A stretch of DNA of 17,500 nucleotides from Halisarca cf. caerulea (lineage: Eukaryota; Porifera; Demospongiae; Chondrillida; Halisarcidae): contig CAUJGJ010000332.1 of the NCBI GenBank assembly GCA_963170055.1, forward strand, positions 3,592,501 through 3,610,000, written 5' to 3'. Below are positions 1 through 7,398 of the stretch, in pieces. Every line of letters begins with the position of its first letter. Position 1 is the first letter of the stretch. The notes under the pieces are model-generated. The model was not told where the DNA came from, ran no database searches, and saw nothing but the letters and a program-made list of their open reading frames with translations. A program made the translations under genes and the position numbers.

Positions 1-14
1 GTGTGTGTGTGTGC

Positions 15-77
<63 letters not shown>

Positions 78-99
78 TGTGTGTGTGTGTGTATGTGTG
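1..99. repeat. (GT)n microsatellite
   Basis: Almost pure GT dinucleotide with a few interruptions (CT, CA, AT). A shorter GT stretch follows at about 119-137. Long open frames of alternating Cys and Val across it are artefacts of the dinucleotide. Confidence 0.97.
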
Positions 100-180
100 G
101 ATGAATGAGTTTGTACACACATGTGTGTGTGTGTGTCCAGGCGCACACGTGTGTATGTTTTCAGATGTACTGTGCTGTTT

Positions 181-412
181 GTATATTGTTCTAGTTGTAG
201 GACTATTTTTGAACACGTCTTGATCGGTATTCAAATAGTTCTTGTCACAAAATAATCATTCGTACAACATTTCACCCATCACAGGCTTCTTCAGGCACAT
301 GCAAGAAGTCCGTGAGGGTGAAACGTTGCACGAATGATTATTTTGCGACAAGAACTATTTGAGTATCGTTTAAGACATGTTCAACTATAGTCCTACAACT
401 AGAATAATATAC
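181..412. mobile_element. Foldback / hairpin MITE
   Basis: Arms of about 97 bp (181-277 and 316-412) are near-perfect reverse complements, with roughly a dozen mismatches by eye. A short inner stem in the spacer pairs GGCTTCTT (about 284) with AAGAAGTCC (about 303-311), so the whole unit folds into one long hairpin. A 13-bp direct repeat TGTGCTGTTTGTA lies outside at 171-183 and 443-455 and may be a target-site duplication, although it does not abut the right arm. No coding capacity is seen. The family is not recognised. Confidence 0.8.
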
Positions 413-539
413 ACCTAACATGTCTAACAAGTTTTATGCGTTTGTGCTGTTTGTAGTTGGGTTGCTGGTGAGTTTATCATAACTAATCATTAGTATCAAT
501 GATTTTACAGTACAGTATACTATCACACATGTTGACTAG

Positions 540-656
540 GTCACCTAGACATCCTGTCTGCACACTTGAGCACATTGAGTAGAGATGTTGATGACGCGCA
601 GGAGCTGTTGGATGGAAAGAACAACGACATATCATCCTCTTCACCTTCCCCAATTG
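540..656 (+). CDS. Exon (internal), acidic protein
   Basis: The reading frame runs from the acceptor GACTAG (537-539) to the donor ATTG|GTACGT at 656/657. It encodes a segment ending DVDDAQELLDGKNND plus a serine/proline run. The frame has a stop at 533-535, just before the acceptor, so the exon cannot extend far left. The acceptor is only moderate; a nearer alternative is the AG at 569-570. The donor matches consensus and its phase fits the next exon exactly. Confidence 0.5.
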
Positions 657-3096
657 GTACGTGTGTCGCATGTACCGATTATGAGTATGTTCTTTTTGTA
701 ATCAAGATATGTGCGTATGCATGTATATGCGTGTACATTATACCATATTCCCCTGTATGTATGTACTTACGTACCATATTCCCCTGCACATACATAGGAC
801 CGCGTTTAGGGGGAGGGGGGGGATTTGCCCCCCCTTGGAGAAACTTGTATCTCAACATATACACTAAGGGTTCCTGAAAGGTATAATTTATTGGAAAATG
901 GATGAAAAACAAGCTTTTTGGCTATTATTTTAAAGATTTTTCTCAAGACCACTGTTACCAATCCCTTAATCCCCTTACATAACATTGTTACCTACTGTAT
1001 GATACCCCCCCCCCCCACACACATAGCATTGCTATGGCTATAATACCCCCCCCCCCCCCCCCCCCCAGTCTCTGTACACCTATACACTCCTGTATTACGT
1101 TACCCCCCCTAAGATTTTAGGAAGCTCAATATGCCCCCCCCCCCCCCCCCCCCCCCTAGCCCCAAATCCTGCATGCAGCCCTGCATATACGTATGTACAT
1201 ATGATATTCCCCTGATAGACAGTTGGAATAGGGAATGCTGCCAAGCGCAGCGGTATACTGTATGAGTAAATATAGTGAGAACAGTATACAGTTTTCTGAA
1301 CTTTGCCAACCAGTCTTAAGCAATTTTTTCAAAAACTGTTTGTCAGTCGACTGCTACCTTCTTCAGTGACTGGTAGCATCTGGCTGTTAAAGTCTTTTCT
1401 CAGTGATCTGCTATGTAGTAAAGCTAGTCCATGTATTAATGTCATTCAGAGGACCTTGTGGCAGTGTGGCTGTAGGTACGTAGGTGACCTTTCAACCTTC
1501 CTGTGTGGTAAGCGCTGAAGTGCCCCATGAACAACCTTTAAACAGTTTACAAATTTGTGTAATGCATATCCATATACAGTGAAACCTCTCTAATCCAACA
1601 ATCAATGGGATTTGAAAAAAGTGTTGGATGAGGAGGTTGTTGGATTACAGAGTGAGTATTAGCTTACTTTAGTATGGTGATTACACCTCATACGATGGTC
1701 GGATTAGAATGTTGGATTATGGAGGTGTCGGATTACAGAGGATTCACTGTACTGGCTGTATTCCCTTTTGTGTTTGTACATTGTCTGACATGAAAGGCTG
1801 TCGTTATGTAATAAATTGTGCATCTGTCAACAGAACTGAGTCACGATCTGATGCAAGGCCAGCCTAAGGATCAAAATGATGTAGTTATGTTCAGAGATCA
1901 TATGTCAAGTGGCTCTTCCAGTGATGAGCAGGTGAGAGATTAACTGTTTGCAGTGCACTTGTCTGTATCCTCCCGTTTGCAGTACACTTGGCTATATGCT
2001 CCCGTTTACAGTACACTTGGCTACAGTATATGCTCCCGTTTGCAGTACACTTGATTGTATGCTCCCGTTTACAGTACACTTGACTGTATGCTCCCGTTTA
2101 CAGTACACTTGACTGTATGCTCCCGTTTACAGTACACTTGACTGTATGCTCCCGTTTACAGTACACTTGGCTGTTTGCTCCAGTTTGCTGTACACTTGGC
2201 TATATGCTCCTGTTCATTTTTGTCATATAGTAGATACATATACGTGCATGTGACATGTTTTACATACTCTGAATATATGCACTCGTTGTCACTCAATGGC
2301 ATTATTCAATACATAACCCTACTGTGCTGTTGCTGTGAGATTGTGGTGGTGTGTAGCATTGCAGGATATGTACGTACCTGATTTCTACCCTTTTGTATGC
2401 ATGTAGGTGTATGAGATGCTGGTGTCTAGGGAAGATGGTAGTTCTGCTGAAAGTGAACTAGGCTGTGGGTATCTGCACGAGGAGTCATCTGACATTCCCC
2501 AGAAGATGATGACCGAACTTAAAGATGTGCTCACAATACGACAAGTACAAAAGATCAAGCGGAGAAAGCTAAAGAGAAAAAGGAACAAGAAAGCCCTGGA
2601 CGTAGAACACCCAGTCCATTGTCAAGGTGATCCTCTTCATGAGGTTGGTGGAAGTGAAGGAGACAAGGACACACATGGTTATGATTCCACGGGCAATGAA
2701 AAAACTGAGCATTTATTATCCCATGAGACGTGTACGACTGATGTTGCAGATTCTGAACACTGTCATTTTAATTCTTGCACCACTCTTCATGAAGCTGATG
2801 ACCACCACAATGGAAATAAGAGTCTGAAAGGGACGGTTTATGAAGGTGTGACCTTGGATGGTGAAGATCTCCTAGTATTGTCCTCTTCGTCTGAGTACAA
2901 GGTTGACAGCATATTGGAGTCTGTAAAAAACACCTCTTGTACTACTCAAACTGCCCCCTTTCCTCCATCTAACCACCTTGATGTTGATGTACGACAACTT
3001 ATGGTAGCTTCTCTAACATCAGCCCTGGCAAAGTGCAAGAGGGATTCTTCGCAAGCAGATGTTCATTTTGAAGCTGCTGAAGACGATTTTAGCTGA
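540..3096 (+). CDS. Acidic NLS-containing protein, 3' part of a multi-exon gene
   Basis: This is a gene-level entry for three exons: 540-656, 1834-1931 and 2407-3096. The junction phases agree. The first exon leaves one base (G), the second begins AA and completes GAA, and the second ends in phase 0 where the third starts. Together they encode about 300 residues at the C-terminus of a larger protein whose 5' exons lie left of the window. The product is rich in D/E/S/H. It has an amphipathic start (HLDILSAHLSTL), serine clusters (SSSSPSP, SSGSSSDEQ) and, about 50 residues into the last exon, a strongly basic cluster KIKRRKLKRKRNKK that looks like a nuclear localisation signal. The rest is low-complexity and probably disordered. 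No catalytic domain or named family is recognised. Nuclear location is inferred from the basic cluster only. Confidence 0.6.
797..1185. mobile_element. G/C-tract-bounded non-autonomous DNA transposon-like repeat
   Basis: The left end starts near GGACCGCGTTTAGGGGG and runs into G-tracts. The right end, read on the minus strand, starts CAGGGCTGCATGCAGGATTT followed by GGGGCTAGGGGG. The two ends are therefore loosely inverted and G-rich inward. Several poly-C runs (about 1006-1016, 1047-1067, 1135-1156) lie inside. Ends of the form CAGGG..(G)n are common among short DNA transposons of marine invertebrates. No clear target duplication was found, so the limits are approximate. Confidence 0.45.
1577..1749. 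mobile_element. pogo/Tigger-like MITE (copy 2)
   Basis: Terminal inverted repeats start CAGTGAAACCTCTCTAATCC at the left. At the right the sequence GGATTACAGAGGATTCACTG is the matching inverted end. TA dinucleotides flank both sides (1575-1576 and 1750-1751), as expected for Tc1/mariner-type insertion. Internal copies of GTTGGATTA and GGATTACAGAG suggest internal duplication. It is 173 bp long and non-coding. Confidence 0.8.
1834..1931 (+). CDS. Exon (internal), acidic protein
   Basis: Acceptor GTCAACAG precedes 1834 and donor GAGCAG|GTGAGA follows 1931. With the carried-over G the exon reads E-LSHDLMQGQPKDQND.. and ends SSGSSSDEQ in phase 0. It is 98 nt long, and the other two frames contain stops. 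Confidence 0.65.
1945..2213. repeat. 29-bp minisatellite in intron
   Basis: About nine tandem copies of a 29-bp unit containing CTCCCGTTTACAGTACACTT, then GACTGTATG. The middle copies are nearly identical and the outer ones are diverged, the usual pattern of an expanding tandem array. It begins about a dozen bases after the splice donor at 1932. Confidence 0.93.
2407..3096 (+). CDS. Terminal exon, acidic protein with NLS-like basic cluster
   Basis: Acceptor TGCATGTAG ends at 2406 and the exon opens in phase 0 as VYEMLVSRED. The frame stays open for 690 nt to TGA at 3094-3096, ending EAAEDDFS. The basic KIKRRKLKRKRNKK stretch lies about 50-64 residues into the exon. It is followed by a His/Glu/Asp/Ser-rich region and a short, more hydrophobic segment near the end (RQLMVASLTSALAKC), possibly a helix. 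No exact AATAAA was seen in the 200 bp after the stop; a weak AATAGA lies near 3202. Confidence 0.75.
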   Translation: MYEMLVSREDGSSAESELGCGYLHEESSDIPQKMMTELKDVLTIRQVQKIKRRKLKRKRNKKALDVEHPVHCQGDPLHEVGGSEGDKDTHGYDSTGNEKTEHLLSHETCTTDVADSEHCHFNSCTTLHEADDHHNGNKSLKGTVYEGVTLDGEDLLVLSSSSEYKVDSILESVKNTSCTTQTAPFPPSNHLDVDVRQLMVASLTSALAKCKRDSSQADVHFEAAEDDFS

Positions 3097-3286
3097 GAAA
3101 GAAGCACTCTTCCACACCAATTGTACCACAGATTTGATATGATTGTACAGTATATATTTTATTGTAGAGATCCCCTGCGTAGAAACGTATACAGTGTAGT
3201 CAATAGAAATTTATGTAGATCGGGTCATGTGCGATGTCACATTTGCATGTCTGTTACGGGATAGTACATATCATCTTGCATGAGTT

Positions 3287-3374
<88 letters not shown>

Positions 3375-3554
3375 ATATACATGTTTTAGTTCTTGATCAA
3401 GTATTAATATGATAGCTATGTAACGAGTGTGTTATTCTGTATACAGTTGCCATTTTAATTCACAGCTTCTATTTTAACTCAGTAGCAATAATATTACACT
3501 ATATTATTATGTGTACGTACACATTCAATAATCAATGAGTGCAAACTATATATA
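3097..3554. other. Intergenic, 3' flank with GT microsatellite
   Basis: Contains the 3' flank of the upstream gene and a (GT)n tract at about 3294-3372. Nothing else recognisable was found. Confidence 0.6.
3294..3372. repeat. (GT)n microsatellite
   Basis: Nearly pure GT, interrupted once by GCAT near 3324. Confidence 0.97.
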
Positions 3555-3751
3555 CAATGGAACCTTTTATAACAAATTAACGCCCCTTATTGTGAAAACC
3601 ATGAGCTCTCAATATATAACAATCTCACGGGTCCATGCACCAGCATGTGAAATAGCCTCTGAATTATAGTGGAAACCTTTATCTGTATATATATAACTAC
3701 TGTAACAGTGTTTTTCAGGTCCCAAAGTGTCCGTTATAGAGAATTCCACTG
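3555..3751. mobile_element. pogo/Tigger-like MITE (diverged copy)
   Basis: The left end reads CAATGGAACCTTTTATAAC. The right end reads GTTATAGAGAATTCCACTG, its imperfect inverted match. The left flank is TA; the right flank has decayed to AA. It is about 197 bp long and non-coding. Confidence 0.65.
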
Positions 3752-4072
3752 AATTACTGTGTGGCTCAACATTCTATCTGCACACCTGATCATGAAATAT
3801 TAATGTTTGTACGAACAGCTGCATGCTATATATACAATAACCTTAAGTTTGCAAATTAAAAGTGTGAATGATCATGCAGAATTAAGTTCTCATCCTCATG
3901 CATTGGCATTAGTAACTACTTATGACATTGTAGTATTGTTATCAGAATTAAAAAAAATATATATATGTATTATAATTATTATTAATGCATACGCCATCAT
4001 AGATCCTAGCTATAGTATGCACTGCGCAATGTACACGTTATAGACTCTATGATGACACCGTCCTTTAATATA

Positions 4073-4160
4073 GGCTCATGCATGCATGCATCTTTGGCAT
4101 TCAATGTTCTGTCTCTCCTAATCACAATAGCGCACAAGCATCCAATATAGCTGTGAACCA
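4073..4160 (-). pseudogene. Relic of a third MFS transporter copy (3' end)
   Basis: On the minus strand this stretch reads GCLCAIVIRRDRTLNAKDA. It matches the C-terminal GMLAIVIGGDRTLKAKDE of both intact transporters, and the DNA (TTCAATGTTCTGTCTC, ATCACAATAGC) matches theirs directly. A GCATGCAT-type insertion replaces the codons for the last residues. The rest of the gene is gone: to the right, at about 4160, the sequence passes into the 3' flank of the next copy. The flank at about 3760-3950 also resembles the 3' flank of the 7399 gene, which supports a three-member tandem array with one member deleted. Confidence 0.75.
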
Positions 4161-4271
4161 GAATGTGCATATGTATTGGCATTAGCAAATATATATTGCC
4201 AATGGCATTGCTCCTGCATGCAATATTGTGTGCATCGGATCAAAATATATACTGTTATAAATAATAAATTG

Positions 4272-5798
4272 TCATTGTCCTTTGTTAGGCTCATCTTTGG
4301 CCTTCAATGTTCTGTCTCCTCCAATCACAATAGCAAGCATACCAAGAAAGCACAAACTACCTGTGAATAGAAACAGCCCTTCCCAACCCAGTGCACTGTA
4401 TCCGTATGTTGACATAATAATTGAAACTGCACCTCCGATTGATGTTCCCGAGCGAAGCATTCCATAGTTGGTGGAAAAGTGCTTCTGACCATACCAAGAA
4501 CGGCAACAGGTGGGAAGCACAGAGAATGATCCACCTATGCACAGGAATATCACGAAAATCCACACTCCAAACATCCATATGCCGACAATAGGTGTGGCCA
4601 GGAATGTGTATGAGAAAGATGATATTCCACCAAAGATCAATACGAGCACTACTTTACATGGTATCTGGTCTGCCAAATGACCCAGCAAAATCCTACCGAC
4701 ACAATTGGATAAGGATGCAATAGAACCAATCACAGCAAGAACATGGTCCCTGTATTTCTCATTGTGACCAATAATTTTATACAATGCCAAGATAATACTA
4801 TCAGAAGCAATTACTGCAATTACGCCAAATAATATGAGATAGAAATCCCAACGCTTCAGCAGCTCCAAAAGATTTACATTGGTTTCCATTTCTACTTCTT
4901 CTAAACTTAGTTTAGCAGTATTAACTGTACTACTGTGATGGTCTGAGCCATGTTCAGATTCCAGGATAGTTTCCTTCATTGTTTTATGCAATCCAGGTTC
5001 TCCTTTCGCATGTTGTTGCCAACAAATATTTGGCATCCTAGGTTTCACAATAGACCAGACGTACTTTAGTATTGATGAAATTGATTTTGATTGAAGTTCC
5101 ACATCTCTATATTCCACTATAAAAGGGATGGATATCAGTTGAAATACTACATATATTGTCCCGAGGATGATGAACATAGTGGGGACTCTTTCCAGGATGT
5201 CTTCCTGTGTGAAGTAAAAGAATTCGGGATATTTATTAGACTGATGGTTGGGTACTTCGTCATTGGGATTGATGAAAGCTGTCTGCAGTGGAATGAATGC
5301 AAATGACGATCCTCCCAGTCCCATCATAATCAATCCTATTCCAAGTCCGGTATGATGAGGCAGCCACTGTGTGACTGACGTAAGCAAGGCCATATAGCAC
5401 ATACATAAGCCAATTGCACTTAGCATCCCGTATGTTACAATAACAGCCCAGAAAGAAAGCTTCAAAGATCCAGCCGTCAAGAATGTTGAACATGTGAAGA
5501 TAAAGCTTCCAACAGTTGCTGTTGGACGTGGACCAATTTTCCCTGCAAGCCACCCTCCCAATACAAAACCAAATCCTTGAACCACTCCACAACTTCCAAC
5601 TAACCACGGAGAGGCATTCATCTCCACGATCTCCTTATTTGGATCTATAGACTTTACTCTAGTATACGAGATGACATAGGGCGCCATATTTCCATAAGAA
5701 TAGTAGCTACCTATCGGGCAGAAGTTGAGGAAACAGCTCACAACTACAACGATACCGAACAGAGCTCTAATCTTCCCTTTCTCCTTGGACAATTGCAT
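4272..5798 (-). CDS. MFS transporter, oxalate:formate antiporter / MCT-like (copy A)
   Basis: Intronless 508-residue membrane carrier. The start is ATG at 5798, with A at -3. It has the layout of a 12-helix MFS protein: TM1 about 12-36, TM2 64-86, TM3-TM6 about 95-228, a hydrophilic central loop about 230-310, then six more helices to about 493. Family marks include the helix 2-3 loop GGWLAGKIGPR (81-91), the TM5 glycine-rich run GLGIGLIMMGLGGSS (151-165), the matching second-half motif GRILLGHLADQIPCK (368-382) and YGQKHFSTNYG (436-446), the place where OxlT/YhjX-type carriers have an FGxKxxxxNYG motif. The substrate is probably a small organic or monocarboxylic anion, but this is inferred from family only. 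Its neighbour at 7399 is a tandem duplicate. The lack of introns contrasts with both flanking genes and could mean an acquired or retroposed ancestor. Confidence 0.9.
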   Translation of the reverse strand: MQLSKEKGKIRALFGIVVVVSCFLNFCPIGSYYSYGNMAPYVISYTRVKSIDPNKEIVEMNASPWLVGSCGVVQGFGFVLGGWLAGKIGPRPTATVGSFIFTCSTFLTAGSLKLSFWAVIVTYGMLSAIGLCMCYMALLTSVTQWLPHHTGLGIGLIMMGLGGSSFAFIPLQTAFINPNDEVPNHQSNKYPEFFYFTQEDILERVPTMFIILGTIYVVFQLISIPFIVEYRDVELQSKSISSILKYVWSIVKPRMPNICWQQHAKGEPGLHKTMKETILESEHGSDHHSSTVNTAKLSLEEVEMETNVNLLELLKRWDFYLILFGVIAVIASDSIILALYKIIGHNEKYRDHVLAVIGSIASLSNCVGRILLGHLADQIPCKVVLVLIFGGISSFSYTFLATPIVGIWMFGVWIFVIFLCIGGSFSVLPTCCRSWYGQKHFSTNYGMLRSGTSIGGAVSIIMSTYGYSALGWEGLFLFTGSLCFLGMLAIVIGGDRTLKAKDEPNKGQ

Positions 5799-5983
5799 GT
5801 TACAGGTTGGTGACCCACTTTTTATTTAGTAGCAGTGTTCGAATAATGAATGTAACGCTAAAGCCTGAATCCGGCGCAATGGGACTTAGGAAGCTGGGGA
5901 GCGAGCTGTTGGATCTCATCCACTGCGCTGTTGAAGTACATAAGGCTAGCTGTTTCCTATAATGTCCATGATCCGTCGCGGTG
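5799..5983 (-). promoter_or_regulatory. Upstream flank shared by both transporter copies (A)
   Basis: Blocks such as GCCTGAATCC.GCGCAATGGGAC, CCACTGCG, and GCTGTTTCCT with the nearby CCGTCGCGGTG recur in the same order upstream of the other copy (8938-9095). The similarity stops at GTCGCGGTG in both, which marks one edge of the duplication unit. It probably contains the 5' UTR and core promoter; no clear TATA box was seen. Confidence 0.5.
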
Positions 5984-6600
5984 CAGTGGCTGGTGCAGTA
6001 TGTTACGCCGCGGCCCTGGGTTTCTATACCACGTTCACTTGAAATCTGTACAGGCTACGACGTCACCCCTACGCCGCAAAGTTACGAACCTTTGCGGCGT
6101 TAGTATGACGTCACAGAGCGACGTGGGTCTGGTTCGGAGACTATATAGCTAGGAGTCTGGACTGATGTTTATATCCGAGAGCTAATTACTGCCATCCTTC
6201 AATTCAACAGGCCACACAAGTCGACTTGATACACAACATTTCATCCAATTGCAAGTCTGACATTGCTGCTCTAAAGGCCAACGTGCACGCTGCATACATG
6301 TGATCATGCAATATATAGAACAGAAGATTAGTATTATGTAGATACTCTATACTATGTATGTTGGAGTGTCAGTATCAATTACTATGATGCAATCTATTTG
6401 AGTGCATCATGCACACCAATGGTGCTAGGACTCCAAATACTTGGTCCTATGTATATAACACTTGTTCAACGTACTATATAGGTAGCAATTTAAACACCAA
6501 ACAATTAAGCACTCCACATTACTACAATGCATTTTAAGACATTTCCATTAGTACATGCAACAGACAGTATTCTAGCTGTTTGCTCAACTATACATTCCAG
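5984..6600. other. Intergenic region between transporter copies
   Basis: Apart from the palindromic CRE-containing element, this is AT-rich sequence with no supported gene or RNA. A 73-codon open frame across 5931-6152 has no recognisable content. Confidence 0.4.
6057..6113. promoter_or_regulatory. Palindromic element with CRE-like sites
   Basis: A perfect 11-bp inverted repeat ACGCCGCAAAG / CTTTGCGGCGT (6071-6081 and 6090-6100, loop 6082-6089) is bracketed symmetrically by CGACGTCA (about 6058-6065) and TGACGTCA (6106-6113). The latter is a perfect consensus CRE for CREB/ATF-type bZIP factors. It lies about 260-315 bp upstream of the minus-strand transporter A start. It could be a promoter element or the joined ends of a small transposon. 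Confidence 0.5.
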
Positions 6601-6890
6601 GAAACACCCAGTCAGTATGGGATCTGTTATTAGCTCCTCCCTGCAGGCAGGACATTTCAGAAGCAAGGGCACGTGACTAACATCTTAAACCTCTCCGCTT
6701 TCGCACTCCTTGGCAATGCAAACTTTAAGTCTTTCATCCCTTGCTATTCCTTTCCACCTTCCAATCTCAATCTGAAAGGGTGCTGTTCCTCCTCTCAGCT
6801 TCACTAGCATCATCCTCTCCCTCTTCTTCCCCACCATAGCATAGCTCGATTGCACCCAAAGATCAGCAATCTCACATACGCAGCTTTGGC
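6600..6890 (-). pseudogene. Non-LTR retrotransposon (LINE) ORF2 C-terminal remnant
   Basis: Read on the minus strand, one frame gives SSYAMVGKKRERMMLVKLRGG, then TAPFQIEIGRWKGIARDERL and CIAKECESGEV, an in-frame TAA, and DVSHVPLLLKCPACREE. This matches the layout of the C-terminal end of many LINE polymerases: LRxG..xxIExGRWxxxxRxxRxC..C..GEVED..HxLLxCP. The Cys/His residues of that zinc-knuckle-like motif are largely kept. The TAA stands where a Glu codon is usual (GEV-E-D). No reverse-transcriptase core is visible, so this is a dead fragment. The open frame at 6906-7106 just upstream may or may not belong to it. Confidence 0.7.
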
Positions 6891-6905
6891 TTCTCCTCTA
6901 TGTCC

Positions 6906-7398
6906 TTAGACAACATCGCTGTTGAATCCATCAGGGCATTGTAATTGCTTAATTAGCCATAAAATGTCCTGAATCTTGGACCTGGCCAGTACATTATTGG
7001 AAAGAGATTTAAAGCTAGTCTTGGAGCTCTTATAGCCAGCCAACTTCACTACCTGGGATGATAAATCTTGTAGCTCTGTGCTGTACATATTCAAGTTACT
7101 GTGCAAAAGTATATGTACCTATTATATATGTTCATGCATAAATGCATTCAACAATGAGTGAATTCTCTGCACACTTGAAATGATTTGTACAAATAGCTGC
7201 ATGCTATACATAAAATGATTTAGTAACTAATATATAATTCAAATAAATTACCAAAACTTTAAGGTATATATGTATATTGAGTATATTAAGTTCCCATGCT
7301 GCATTGCATGTGTGTTGGCATTTAATTTAGTAACTGCTCATGCAATATTGTGTGGATCAAAATTAATGAATACAGTATAATTGTATTATATTAAAATG
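6906..7398. other. Intergenic; 3' flank of transporter copy B
   Basis: From about 7180 on, words such as CTGCATGCTATA and GCATGCAATATTGTGTG..ATCAAAAT repeat the 3' flank of copy A (about 4200-4271) and the flank around 3790-3930. A 66-codon minus-strand open frame at 6906-7106 has no recognised similarity and is not called as a gene. Confidence 0.4.

Larger units (their letters stand above)
657..1833 (+). other. Intron with transposon-like repeats
   Basis: This 1.18 kb intron lies between two phase-compatible exons. It holds a C/G-rich repeat (about 797-1185), a short inverted repeat TGCTACC..GGTAGCA (about 1349-1377) and a pogo-like MITE (1577-1749). A duplicated phrase ACCATATTCCCCTG at about 741-786 precedes the C-rich repeat. 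Confidence 0.5.

Noticed and set aside
1303..1518. 71-codon open frame in the first intron
   Set aside because: No fitting splice sites are needed because the flanking exons already join in phase; composition is not gene-like.
1945..2213. Possible CRISPR array
   Set aside because: Units are contiguous 29-bp copies with no unique spacers, in an intron of a eukaryotic gene. The 21-bp arrays fail for the same reason.
4325..5607. Additional open frames on both strands inside transporter A (and the equivalents in copy B)
   Set aside because: They are shadows of a conserved coding sequence and have no family features of their own.
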